From Odontesthes bonariensis (lineage: Eukaryota > Chordata > Actinopteri > Atheriniformes > Atherinopsidae), in the NCBI RefSeq assembly GCF_027942865.1, contig NC_134510.1, positions 25,351,209 through 25,415,208 of the forward strand: 64,000 nucleotides of DNA. The letters are read 5' to 3'. Below, one piece after another: positions 10,701-22,000 of this stretch (position 1 is the stretch's first letter; each line of letters starts with the position of its first letter). The translations under genes and the position numbers were made by a program. The notes under the pieces are model-generated. The model ran no database searches. It saw only the letters and a list, made by a program, of their open reading frames with translations, and was not told the DNA's origin.

Positions 10701-11626
10701 CTCTCTCAGTCTTGTACTATGAGAGAAACAAGTGTTTACTTCACAAACATAGTATGGAAAGTCTGAAAATGACCATTAGACCTGAATCAAAAACATACCT
10801 GTTGGTAGCAAGCCACAAAAAGGCTTCTTGGAGCCATGTTCCTATGTGCAGTAAAGGAAAGTCATACTAAAACTCAGCTTGTTAATGTTGACACAAGTCA
10901 CAAAACATGCCGGACGATGACCTCGTGGTCTAACAAACAAAGTATCTTATTACCACTTAACAAAAGCAAAGACGGTCCGGACTCAAAATGATCAGAAATG
11001 ATTTTAATCTGCCCCAACACGAACATTTTCTTCTCACCTAGCAAGATCCATCAAGGTATCCGCAGTGAAAAAGGGACTCCTGTCCTTGTTCCTCAGCATT
11101 TTCACTATAAGCAGATCCCGGCTTGATTATCAGCGCCAATACCAGTCCTACAACACACAATGCGAGGCCAAATGTAAGAAGCAACAACTGAATTCATGCT
11201 GCAGCTGTTTTAATATTGTGTTGAGATGTACTGCTGGTCAGTGACAAGTTTTAAGATGAAACAAAGATAACTGTCTCACCTAAAACCACAGCCATAAGGT
11301 TAGATAAGAAGATGTACAGAATTGTACGTGCTGCAACTTCCCTGGAGGCTTTAACACTGAGACGGCTGACACCTGATAAAATAAAACCACAACATGAGCT
11401 AAAGTCTGCTAACGTTCACCTGAGTGTCAGGTCCTAAATGTGGTCTGCATTATCAGCATCAAGTATTTTGGAGCAGGGAGCTTACCTGATATCACACTTG
11501 TCACAATCAGAGGAAGGCCAACCATCTGAAGCATATGCATGAGTAGCTCTCCTGGAAAGGCGATGTAGATTTGCTCAATATCAGACAAATGCACATAGAC
11601 CTTGAGAACTAGGCCGATGGCTATAC
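7757..11626 (-). pseudogene. decayed SLC1 family (glutamate/neutral amino-acid) transporter gene
   Basis: The order and wording of the exons match the SLC1 (EAAT/ASCT) fold. Exons on the minus strand: 11486-11626 (GELLMHMLQMVGLPLIVTS), 11280-11372, 11038-11147 (GLVLALIIKPG), 10799-10841 (MAPRSLFVACYQQ), 10639-10716 (glycosylatable loop), 10387-10546 (GTNVLGLIVWSFIIGV), 9240-9362 (IVLPLMYFLCVRRNPYS), 8952-9136 (SSATLP, then NMNGTALYE), 8672-8807 (ISSIGAAG) and 7757-7868 (DRSNTVVNVLGD). Splice sites are good, so it arose as a normal intron-bearing gene. It carries single-base frame breaks in three exons: in 11038-11147 after IIKPGSAYS, in 10387-10546 before AINEAAKVVV, and in 8672-8807 after AVTIL. 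The exon expected between 10387 and 9362 was not found, nor was the first exon. An L1-like insertion lies just upstream. The SATLP and NMNGT motifs would be transport-core elements. The exact paralogue is not determined. Confidence 0.8.
9755..9905. repeat. fish interspersed repeat fragment
   Basis: The text contains AATTCAATTCATTTTTAGCGCC and several AATTCAATTCA variants, a common type of fish short interspersed repeat. It lies where the missing SLC1 exon would be expected. Confidence 0.45.
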
Positions 11627-12028
11627 CTGTGACAGAAAACAACAATAACTGGGTTAAAATCAAGAAAGGGGCATGTTATGTACTAAACAAATTCATTTCA
11701 CAGGCAAAACCACCTATAAAACCCACTGCAACACTTGTCAAACACAGGCTACAGCAATAATTATACTCAGATAAATGGAGTCTCTTTTGGCTACGTGCCC
11801 ACAACAACGCTCTGAAGCATAAACGCATATGTCCGTTTTTGTCCTCCACAATTTATCTGCGTTCTCACGAGCGTCTTGGGGGTGGATATCTGTCTATCCA
11901 TGGGAACAGGGAAAACGTATAAAACTCATAAAACTCGCAGTTTGCCGATGTAGTATGCACGCCCCGGACATAGGTGGCATACTAGCAACAATACCTTTGG
12001 TATTGTTATATGAGTTATATTGTTATAT

Positions 12029-14042
12029 ATTTTTTTTTTTTAACAATATTTTTTATTGAAGTTTCAAGTGCATATCAAACTTTATGTTGAATGTAAACTT
12101 TTTCATTTTCATTTATATCCCCTCGAACAGCCACTCATTCACACAGACAAAGAAAATAAATAAAAAATAAAATAAAATCAGGGCAGAATCGTTTCATAAC
12201 CTGTTATTCAGTCAGTGTTATCTGTTTCATTGGTCAGGAATGACATAAATGATTCCCAAATACAAGCAAACTCCTCCTGTTTACCTTTAACAATGTATGT
12301 CAATCTCTCCAGTCCAAGACAAGTCATCAACTCCTTCTTCCACATTGCCAGTGATGGTGGCTCTACATTTTTCCAATATAGTGCAATCGCTCTCCTTGCA
12401 TGGAGAAGTCCAAAGTCAATCATTTTCGATTGCTTTGTTGTTCTGATGAAATCCTTGGGGTATATTCCAAGTATGCAGATTGTTGACGTCAAAGGAATGT
12501 TACACTTAACCATCCGTGATAAACGTTTAACTACATTTCCCCAAAATACCAAAATCTTAGAGCATTCCCATAGGCAGTGAATCAAAGTTCCCTTTTCAGT
12601 CAGACATTTAACACAAACATCAGGGATGTTAGGGGAGATATGGTGAAGTTTTGCAGTTATATAAACCCTCATTAACCACTTATACTGAATCAATTTTAAT
12701 CTTGTGTTAATTGAATTATTTTGTGCTTTTAAACATGCTCTTCCCCAATCTTCTTCACTAATTTTTCTTGTGTATCTGTTCTCCACACATTTAATTTATC
12801 CGATGCTGATTCTGTTGAGTAATCCGCTAAAAGGTTATAGAATCTAGATATGTGTTTTTCACCGTTTCCTCAATAATCGATAGCGGGGGTGTGGCCATGA
12901 ATGTCTCGTATTTTGATGCTATAAAACTTCTTAATTGCAAATATTTGAAAAAGTGTTTTTGAGGAACTCCGTATTTATGACAAAGTTGATCAAATCTGAG
13001 AAGGGTACCTTCAAAATAAAGGTCCGAAACGGTCCCAACTCCTTTCTCTGCCCATAATTTGAAACCCCCATCCAATCTACCAGGTTTGAATTGTCTGTTG
13101 CCCCAGATAGGAGTAAATTGTGATAAAGTTAATGTTTCATCAACAAAGTTATGTGCTGCATACCACACTGATATTGTATTTTTAACAAAAGGGTTTCTTG
13201 TCTGTTTTTCCAGTGTCTTGATGTCTGAGGAATATAAATACTGCTTTATGGGCAGATCTGACACTGATTTTTGTTCAATATTTACCCAAGCAGGTGGTGT
13301 GGATGAAGAAAAATAGTACATTGCAGAACTTAATTGGGTAGCCCAATAATACCACTTCAGGTTAGGGACCCGAAGTCCTCCCCTTTCATAGGGTAAAATA
13401 ATAACTTGAGCCGGATTCTACCCTTTCTATTGTTCCAAATGAACTGGCTAAATATACTATTAGTTTTTTTTATAGAAGTCACTTGGTAATGGAAGCGGGA
13501 GTGCTTGGAAAAGATATATAAATTTGGGTATAATAGACATTTTAATAAGATTTATACGACCAATCATTGATATCGGCAATTTAGACCACCGGTCCAACTT
13601 TTCTGTCACTTCGTCTACCAGAGGGTTATAGTTTATGGGGACAATGTCGCCAAGTTTCGGGGCAATCTTAATACCCAGATATTTAAATCCATCTTAAGTG
13701 GCCGTAAATGGTGTATTTATTTTGGGATTGCGTCTTTCTTCTTCATTTAGGAATAACAATACTGACTTAGAATTGTTTATTCTGTATCCAGAAAACTCGC
13801 CAAAGTTTTCGAGTAAAGTAATCAAATTTGGAATACTGTTCCTCAGGTTTGTTAAGAAAAAAATGATGTCATCAGCATATAATGCTATATGATGCTCTAC
13901 GTCCCAAATCCTGATGCCGGATATATTCCTACGTGTCCTTACTGCTATCGCGAGAGGTTCTATTGCTAAAGTGAAAAGCAAAGGAGACAATGGGCAGCCT
14001 TGCCTGGTTGAGCGTTGTAAACTGAAAGGTTTAGAAATTGTG
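12029..14042 (-). mobile_element. L1-like LINE, 3' half (RT and C-terminal domain)
   Basis: On the minus strand the frame starts near 14042 inside the reverse transcriptase: RQGCPLSPLLFTLAIEPLA, then the catalytic box LYADDIIFFL. It continues with GYRINNSKS and a C-terminal region ending at 12208 (MENRYTRKISEEDWGRAC, with a CVKCLTEKGTLIHCLWECSK zinc-knuckle-like block). A 3' UTR of about 170 bp follows, ending at a poly-T on the plus strand (12029-12042), which is the poly-A tail of the element. Several frame breaks (near 13690 and 13410) make it inactive. The 5' side of ORF2 is absent, because the element switches orientation at about 14043. Confidence 0.85.
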
Positions 14043-15114
14043 TTATTAGAGGGCGCTAGCGAGCAGGCGATGGAGTAGGCAGCACAAGTGACATGCTCTG
14101 CTGAATTTCGTTTTAAATTTCTTTTCTAGGCACAGTATTCAATAGGAACCTGTGACACATCGCCTCAGTCACTATTTTTTTATCATTATACATTATTTTT
14201 TGTGTGATACATGGCCTACAATTTGCGGAAATTCGAGTTCACCGGAGGAGCCTCTGCAACTGGGCCAAAAACCTCGAGTGAGCCGCCACCCAAGTGTAGT
14301 ACACCTCAGCCTGCTGACCAAATGGACTTGGCGGACCTGAAGACCGAAATCCTCGCGGCGTTGAAATCAGAAATAGCCATGCTGCTCAGGTCGGAGCTTA
14401 AAGCCGCTCTATCTGAAGATTTTGAAAACATCAAATCCGAGCTACAGGCAGTAAAGTCGGAGCTGGCTAACAACACCGCCGCGATCCGCTCCGAAGTGGA
14501 GGTGATGAAAACAACGGTGTTGCACATGGAGCAGGGGCTGTCATCCTGTTCAGACGACGTTACCTCGTTGCTAAAGAAAGTGGGGAAACTTGAGACGGAG
14601 GTCGGCAGTTTGCGGGAGAAGTGTCTTGACATGGAAGGAAGAATGAGACGCTCCAACATCCGAATATTAAACGTCCCAGAAACCCCAGGCTCAAGCTCAC
14701 CAACGGCTGTCTCCAAACTGCTAAGAGAAGCGCTGAAACTGGATAAAGACATCCTGATCGACCGGTCTCACAGAGGTCTGCAGCCGAGAAGCCAAGACGG
14801 AAAACTCCGGGGTCATCGTGGCGAAAGTTCATTACTACCAGGATTGCGCGGACATCCTCCGCCGCGCCAGGGAGTCCGGACCGCTCCGATTCAACGGGAC
14901 AGATGTTTTAATTTTCCCGGACTATCCCCCGAGCATCGTACAGGCCAGATCTGCCTTCAACGAGGTGCGACGACTGCTTCGTGGTCGAGACGGTGTTAAA
15001 TACGGTCTCCTTTACCCAGCGCGACTCCGGATCACATATAACGGAACTGAGAAACGGTTTCAAAGCCCGGGAGAAGCCATGGCTTACGTGAAAGCCGAAA
15101 TCTTACCGGACTGA
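14043..15114 (+). mobile_element. L1-like LINE, inverted 5' half (5' UTR and ORF1)
   Basis: Immediately beside the RT fragment but on the opposite strand lie about 170 bp of leader and an ORF1-like frame from 14211. It begins MAYNLRKFEFTGG. A long coiled-coil follows (LKTEILAALKSEIAMLLRSE, then repeated heptads through about residue 145), and then the RRM-like start RRSNIRILNVPE. Near 14815 the frame is broken. The C-terminal domain continues in another frame from 14818 (KVHYYQDCADILRRARESG to the stop at 15112-15114). This is the nucleic-acid chaperone type ORF1p of L1/Tx1 elements. Confidence 0.85.
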
Positions 15115-15442
15115 CTGATTTAAAACGGGTGATTTGTCTAAATGCTGCGCATGTACAAGGTTGGTACTTTACACTCTATCACCCATACATCACCCTGACT
15201 GAAGGGAGTGAAGTTAGTTAAAGTTAAAACTCCTGTTTCTCATGCTATTTTATTTACAGCAGATATAACAATCTGATTTGTCAGATTACTGTAATGTGCT
15301 TCTGTTACGTTATTATTCTCTCTAATTTAGACACCAGAAGAAATTATGTTTATCTTAGGCCATATGTGCAGTCTGCGTGGGTGGTTCGGAGCCCGGGCAC
15401 CCACGGGGATTAATGAGCACCCACGGAAAAATCCGAGCACTT
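15115..15442. other. no gene recognised
   Basis: The first part could be the start of the L1-like ORF2 leader. No RT or endonuclease motif appears before the hAT fragment begins. Confidence 0.4.
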
Positions 15443-16104
15443 AAGTGACACAATCAACCATTATATAGTATAGCTCGTCAGGTGTCTGGAAGCTGCGCGC
15501 CGGCGCAATTGCGTTTTCCAACCGGCGGGGAATTTTTCTTGGTCGGGGCAAAACCGGGCTTTCCAAAGCCATGTCATCTGCTGCTGTAGTGTTTTCCCAA
15601 AATTCACCGAATCCTTCCCGAATAGCCTTCAGATCGCCTCTCAGTGTGTCAATCATTTCTCTCGCGCTCTGTGTGTGTAGCTGGCGCTTTTGGAGAGCGG
15701 CGTTGACCGCCTCCACGCGAGAGAAGAAAGTGAGCATGAGCTGCAAAGAAAAAAAAGTTCCAAACTTCTGCAAGTGCACGAGCAGGCCACTGGCTTTCCC
15801 CCCTGCATCACCTTTTTCTTTTGCACTGAAGTCCTCTAGAAAGTCCATCAAAGCACTGTAGTTTGCAGCAATGGATTGTAAAGAGGCCGCCTTCACAGTC
15901 CAGCGAGTGGGGTGGTCTCAGCGATGGTGCGTCCTTGAACCAAGCGAGTCGTTTTGGTGAATTTCTGATCAGTGTGATCAACTCGCGGATGAGGGACATG
16001 AAGTTTCTACATGCAGGGATGCTTTGGGCGACGTAATGTACCATTAAATTCAGCAAATGTGCGGTGCAATGCACATACTGCGTCCGGGGCTCCTGCTCCA
16101 GCAC
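15443..16104 (-). mobile_element. hAT-type transposase fragment (ZMYM/DUF4371-like)
   Basis: Two minus-strand frames in tandem read as one decayed transposase: YVHCTAHLLNLMVHYVAQS and LIRNSPKRLAWFK in 15808-16104, then ANYSALMDFLEDFSAKEKGD in 15441-15896. The CTAHxLNL motif is a landmark of the hAT-derived ZMYM1-like/DUF4371 proteins. The frame shifts around 15890-15900, and both the N-terminus and the C-terminal dimerisation region are missing. It is non-functional. Confidence 0.75.
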
Positions 16105-16272
16105 GCGTGCATTTTAAGAAGACGTACTATGTATGACCAATAAAGAAGTATAAGAATCTGAGTGGATGCGGTCTCCGAGTCGTGAGTATAAGTTTCAGTA
16201 CTAGTTTCAGTTTGTATAAATATATTTTCAGTTCAATTCAGTGCATGTTGTGATTATGTCATCGGTTTTTAA

Positions 16273-17042
16273 AGGAACAGTTCACTATTTAAGACCTTGA
16301 GTCCCAGTTCCAGTTTGTTTATCAAGAATAAGAAATGAGGAGACCATTTTCACAACAATAGCTCATTTCTATCCATTTTGGCTGTTTTCGCTGGTCCATC
16401 CTGCTGCTACAGACAGGGTTCCATTGGGCACTCTGTTCAATGTCCTTAAAACAATACTAATGTTAATTTTAAAGAAAAGGTCAACTCACCGGGTGGTTCG
16501 TGGATGTTCCTGTGTGTCCCAAAAAAAAATTGCGTTGCGAAATAAAAGTTATTTCTTGCTTTATTTAGCATTTTGTAATCCAATTGTATTCCGTTTGGAA
16601 GACTTTTCACTTTCACTTTCACTGTCAGATCACTGCGCCAGGGTGAAACTCCCATCTGGTGGCCGGGAGTGGGCTAGAGCCTCAGACTCAAATATAGAGC
16701 GGATGTTTACGTGCGTCGTGATTTAGCATGAAAAATAGTTCCTGAACAGCAAAGAACACGGATTACACGGATGGAAAACCATAAAATGCACCGACATTTT
16801 TTTTTTTAATACCACTAACCACCCGGTGAGTTGACCTTTTCTTTAAAATTAACATTAGTATTGTTTTAAGGACATTGAACAGAGTGCCCAATGGAACCCT
16901 GTCTGTAGCAGCAGGATGGACCAGCGAAAACTGCCAAAATGGATAGAAATGAGCTATTGTTGTGAAAATGGTCTCCTCATTTCTTATTCTTGATAAACAA
17001 GCTGGAACTGGGACTCAAGGTCTTAAATAGTGAACTGTTCCT
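16273..17042. mobile_element. TTAA-flanked foldback transposon with ~225-bp inverted arms
   Basis: The element is 770 bp long. The left arm 16273-16497 and right arm 16818-17042 are near-perfect reverse complements. The ends read AGGAACAGTTCACTATTTAA and its complement. TTAA lies directly outside each end (16269-16272 and 17043-17046), which fits a TTAA target-site duplication. The central 320 bp has no transposase. The ends do not start with CC, which argues against piggyBac; Kolobok-type elements also use TTAA and are the better guess. Confidence 0.85.
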
Positions 17043-17337
17043 TTAAGTCGCTTTGTAGAAAAGCGTTTGCCAACTGTAACATAGGCCTAATTCCATTCAA
17101 TCAATCAATTTCAATTCAAATATAGGCTATTTTATTGTAAAATATTGATGTGACATCCGCAGGGAAAATAAATAGGATACATTTATTACATATACAAATA
17201 AAGTGACCAACTCATGAAACGGTTATATTATTGGAAAACAAGGTTTTATGCAAACGGGTCTTTCTGTGGGTCGCGACCCCCAGTTGGGAACCACGAGCAC
17301 CCACCGGCATAAACATAAGTCGGCGCCCCTGTCTAAC

Positions 17338-17719
17338 GGTGCGTTCACACCAGACGCGGTCGGGCGACGCGATTACATACAAAGTCAATGCAAAGACGCG
17401 ATTAGACGCGGATTCGAGCCGGCGGCGCGATGAGGCACGGTGGGGCGGCGCGGTGAGGCGCGGTGGGGCGGCGCGGTGAGGCGTGGTGAGGAGCGGTGAG
17501 GCGGTGCGGTGATGCGGTGGCCGCCGCGCGAGTGAAAATATGCGATTCGCGCGAGTTCAAAAAAATCCAACTTTGGCGAAATATTCGCGCCAGACAGCCT
17601 ATCAGCGTTGAGATTCTGGACGACAGTGACGTGGAGACAGATGGACAGGCGCTGTCTGTGACATGCAGATGGGACTGCACATGGAAATTAGCTTCTAAGC
17701 TACAATCTGGTGCAGGTCA
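17338..17719 (+). mobile_element. dispersed repeat block, copy 2 (GGTGCGTTCACACC end)
   Basis: This is the same block as 3449-3775 and in the same orientation. It carries an extra internal expansion of GCGGTGAGG / GCGGTGGGGCG units near 17440-17515 that copy 1 lacks. The sequence after 17719 continues towards the YqaJ ORF, so this copy may be the left part of a longer element. Confidence 0.65.
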
Positions 17720-18530
17720 CAGCGAATTGCACCTGTATGGCGGGGTAAGTAGCCTATTATGCTAGCTGTTGTGGGTTTAAGATAATATAGTGCAGCAGAG
17801 CTCTATGATATACGTAGCTATGCAAAGATTAATTATGCTTCTGTGTGATGGTCCACGGGGCAACTTTTTGGCAATGTTGTGTGTATCATCACCTTTGTCC
17901 TTTCAAGTTTAACTGAGCCTATTACTCCTTCGTAAAAATCGTATTCCTAGCATCTAACTTTCTCACAACCAGGGTTTGAAACTAACATTTTCATGAACTA
18001 CACAGAGTGGCAACAGGGTTCAAAATGTCTGCAGCCAATATAATTCAGTTAGGCTACATTCAAAACCTTAGCTTAGGTCGGATGCTCACACGTCTAGTAA
18101 GTCAGATGTTTATATACTTAATAGCTAGTGCCGAAATATGGCGAGAGCAAATGTTACTTTCAAGCCTCGGTCATAACATTATGGATCAGCCAGTAAGTTT
18201 ATTATGTTTTTGTTCAATTTCAGGCTTGGGTCATGCTGCAGCCATACAGCTGCAATATTATTCAAAGTTGAGCTCTATGTTAGGATGGGAAGGACAGAGA
18301 AAGCTGCGGTAACTTCAGGAGAGTGCATGTGGAAAGACATCAGCAGGAAAGAAGTCAAACCAGCTCCATCAGCTTCCACAAACCAAAGAGGCTAGGCAGG
18401 CAGCTTCCAGCAGCTTCAACATCTACTAGGAAGAATAGTATCACACACACAGAGGCATGTAATAGTTGACAGAGCCTAGAAAAGTTTTCTATTGCCATAG
18501 TGCATTCAAGTAATAATCAGCCACACATAC
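17720..18530. other. possible transposon interior, no recognised gene
   Basis: A 101-codon plus-strand ORF (18007-18312) has no known motif. This stretch may be intron or leader of the downstream YqaJ-coding element. Confidence 0.35.
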
Positions 18531-18953
18531 TTGCATGATATAATGCAGTACAAAACACAGTTAAATGTCCCATCTGTGCTCTGGGGTAAAAACATGGAGG
18601 AAACGGCAAAACAACACTACACTGCATTTATGTCCCAAAGCCATCCAGATTTCAACGTCAACTCATGTGGCTTAGTAGTGCATCCTTCTGAGCCACACCT
18701 TGGATCATCGCCAGATGGGATAGTGAGATGTACCTGCTGTGGCAAAGGGGTGGTAGAAATAAAGTGTCCCTACAAATACCGCAATAGCCTTGAAGGATGT
18801 GCAAAGGACAAGCAGTTTTGTCTGGACAAGTCATTCTCATTGAAACATTCACACACATACTGGTATCAAACTCAGCTAAACATATTTGTGTGTGATGTTA
18901 ACATAATTAGTGATAAAAGTAGCACTATAAACTTTAATAACTACAGAAAATAA
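18531..18953 (+). CDS. YqaJ/lambda-exonuclease-like nuclease domain (transposon-derived)
   Basis: A 140-codon frame carries the PD-(D/E)xK nuclease pattern of the YqaJ/lambda exonuclease family. It has WGKNMEETAKQHYTAFM (E-x3-A-x3-Y helix, residues about 19-35), then PHLGSSPDGIV (catalytic Asp), VVEIKCPY (E-x-K), and a late YQTQLNIF (conserved Gln helix). All expected active-site residues are visible. The frame continues to about residue 140 and ends shortly after the domain. The frame is open upstream, so the real N-terminus may lie in an earlier exon. YqaJ proteins in fish commonly belong to DNA transposons such as ISL2EU. The ORF converges on the integrase/Ulp1 gene, whose stop is only about 110 bp away. 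Activity is inferred only from motifs. Confidence 0.75.
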   Translation: MHDIMQYKTQLNVPSVLWGKNMEETAKQHYTAFMSQSHPDFNVNSCGLVVHPSEPHLGSSPDGIVRCTCCGKGVVEIKCPYKYRNSLEGCAKDKQFCLDKSFSLKHSHTYWYQTQLNIFVCDVNIISDKSSTINFNNYRK

Positions 18954-19064
18954 AATGGTTGTATTTATTTATTTTGGGACAAAGACATAATTTTTTTAAA
19001 TTTTCTTGGAGTCCCTGTTAATGTATTAAGTTTTGGCTAAGTACTCCTGTCCTTGTAGCAACAG

Positions 19065-22000
19065 CTACAAACAATTGTCATTGTGATAACAATTGTGGCA
19101 AACTAAAAAATAAGAAAATTTAGGGTGAACAATATTAGATTTCTCACCACTGCTAAGGAGAAGTCTCACAGCAATGTCCAACCTGAGGCTGTTGACCGCC
19201 TCTGTGGAAACAGGGAAGTCCACAGCCTCTTTTGCAAGGAGTCTTTCTGCAAACTGACATGTAAAGCTTCATTTAATGGTTATAAATTTAAGAAAGTAAA
19301 AAAGTTCATATGTTTCAAAATATATGTCATAATAATAAAATCGCTACATTTTGTGAAAATATGTATGCACCTTCAATGCAAATACTCCACAGGATGTACT
19401 GTCATGTTGTTTGGGATGTTTGACAGTATCACATGTCCACCTTGACACATTGCACCCCTTCTTGCTCATAAAGGCCCTGTAAATATATGTATATTTATAA
19501 GAAGAACATCACTTGAATTTAATGTTTAATATTTACCCATACCTTGTGATTTGCAAACATTGCTGAATGTCTTGCTTTGATTCCCCCAGTGGATCCAAGA
19601 GCAAAGACCTTTTGTCTTGTGGGTAGATCACCTAAAAAATGTGCAATCAACAGTTTTCATGTGGTTTTTGCCATGACATAGCTATGATATAAGACATTTT
19701 TAAAATATAAAAGAAATTTCTTACCACTAATGTCCAGTGGTGGTGACTGTTATTGATTCCCAGAATGATATCATTAAGCATTGGGTTCATCTGTGTTTAA
19801 AAAAATAAATAAAATCTGTAAATATTTTGATGTTAAGAACCAAAAATGTATGTTTAGTAATACTAACAATGAACTAAGATTAGAATTTGGTCTAAGTGAT
19901 GCAGAAACATCTGCTAATATATATATTGAACAATAATAGCATAACCACAATCATTATAATGCTATAATATCATAACCATCAACAAACTATCTTATCATTG
20001 ATAGTAGAAAAGTTACCTTTAATCTAGGACTTTTTCCCTGCCACATTGCTGTCATTGCAAATGAATCAATAAAAGCCGCCTGTCCTGTATTCTGGATGTT
20101 GTAATCTTTCACGATGACAGCCAGAAATGCATTAATAGACTGCAAATGTATTAAAAAAAAAAAAAAAAAAAAATCAAAGATTAGCAAAATGTAACAGCTT
20201 TGAAATTTGAAAACAATGTAGTCATTGTACCTCACTCTCCAGCTCCATATCGGGACCGATTTTATTTATGTCAGAGTAAAATAACTTGTAAGCATTCACT
20301 CTTGACAGAAGGACATGGACGTCTTTTCCCATAAAAGTATCTTGGACATCTGATGATGAGGATAAGGTAGTGGAAGACAAAACGAAAATTAATGATGAGT
20401 TTCATTATTATAACACCCATTTCCTGTAATTTTAAAAAGTAATATATATGTTATCCACCATTAGGCAAATAAGATGATTGGAGTATGATAAAGTAGTACG
20501 TTCACTGATGAAGACAGCTATTCTTCATCAGTGAAGAATCAGTGATAGCTGTCTTTTAATAATAAAGTCTTTTAAATAATAAAGTTTGCAGTATTAATTG
20601 TATTGTTTGACTGTCATTTTTCTTTAGATTAAAACAGGGTCTTTATGAGATGCTAAAGAAAAGTTACATATTTAAGCTATGTAGATTGATATACATTCAT
20701 AAAAATAAAAATATAAAACTTACTTTTCTCCGCTGCAGTTTTTCTTTGTTGAATATCAGACTGAAGAGTAGTTGTAGGTGGAGCAGAGTGAGGTGATGCT
20801 GGAGCAGAGTGAGGTGATGCTGGAGCTGGAGCAGAGTGAGGTGATGCTGGAGCTGGAGCAGAGTGAGGTGATGCAGGAGCTGGAGCAGAGTGAGGTGATG
20901 CAGGAGCTGGAGCAGAGTGAGGTGATGCAGGAGCTGGAGCAGAGTGAGGTGATGCTGGAGCAGAGTGAGGTGATGCTGGAGCTGGAGCAGAGTGAGGTGA
21001 TGCAGGAGCTGGAGCAGAGTGAGGTGATGCTGGAGCTGGAGCAGAGTGAGGTGATGCAGGAGCTGGAGCAGAGTGAGGTGATGCAGGAGCTGGAGCAGAG
21101 TGAGGTGATGCTGGAGCTGGAGCAGAGTGAGGTGATGCTGGAGCTGGAGCAGAGTGAGGTGATGCTGGAGCTGGAGCAGAGTGAGGTGATGCTGGAGCAG
21201 AGTGAGGTGATGCTGGAGCAGAGTGAGGTGATGCTGGAGCTGGAGCAGAGTGAGGTGATGCTGGAGCAGAGTGAGGTGATGCTGGAGCTGGAGCAGAGTG
21301 AGGTGATGCTGGAGCAGAGTGAGGTGATGCTGGAGCAGAGTGAGGTGATGCTGGAGCTGGAGCAGAGTGAGGTGATGCTGGAGCAGAGTGAGGTGATGCT
21401 GGAGCAGAGTGAGGTGATGCTGGAGCAGAGTGAGGTGATGCTGGAGCTGGAGCAGAGTGAGGTGATGCTGGAGCTGGAGCAGAGTGAGGTGATGCTGGAG
21501 CTGGAGCAGAGTGAGGTGATGCTGGAGCTGGAGCAGAGTGAGGTGATGCTGGAGCTGGAGCAGAGTGAGGTGATGCTGGAGCAGAGTGAGGTGATGCAGG
21601 AGCTGGAGCAAAGTGAAGTGATGCTGGAGCAGAGTGAGGTGATGCAGGAGCTGGAGCAAAGTGAAGTGATGCTGGAGCAGAGTGAGGTGATGCTGGAGCA
21701 GAGTGAGGTGATGCTGGAGCAGAGTGAGGTGATGCTGGAGCAGAGTGAGGTGATGCTGGAGCAGAGTGAGGTGATGCTGGAGCAGAGTGAGGTGATGCTG
21801 GAGCTGGAGCAGAGTGAGGTGATGCTGGAGCAGAGTGAGGTGATGCTGGAGCAGAGTGAGGTGATGCTGGAGCAGAGTGAGGTGATGCAGGAGCTGGAGC
21901 AGAGTGAGGTGATGCTGGAGCTGGAGCAGAGTGAGGTGATGCTGGAGCAGAGTGAGGTGATGCAGGAGCTGGAGCAGAGTGAGGTGATGCTGGAGCTGGA

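Noticed and set aside
11038..11147. Alternative in which the SLC1 exon is intact and uses another splice site
   Set aside because: Both flanking splice sites match the neighbouring exon phases, yet the frame changes inside the exon between IIKPG and TADTLMDLA; no internal GT/AG pair restores it.
16424..16726. 100-codon plus-strand ORF in the foldback element
   Set aside because: It crosses an inverted arm and the centre, with no domain, and its partner arm gives no equivalent.
20697..21659. 320-codon minus-strand ORF (LQHHLTL repeat)
   Set aside because: It is an alternative frame of the same array. It has no domain outside the repeat.
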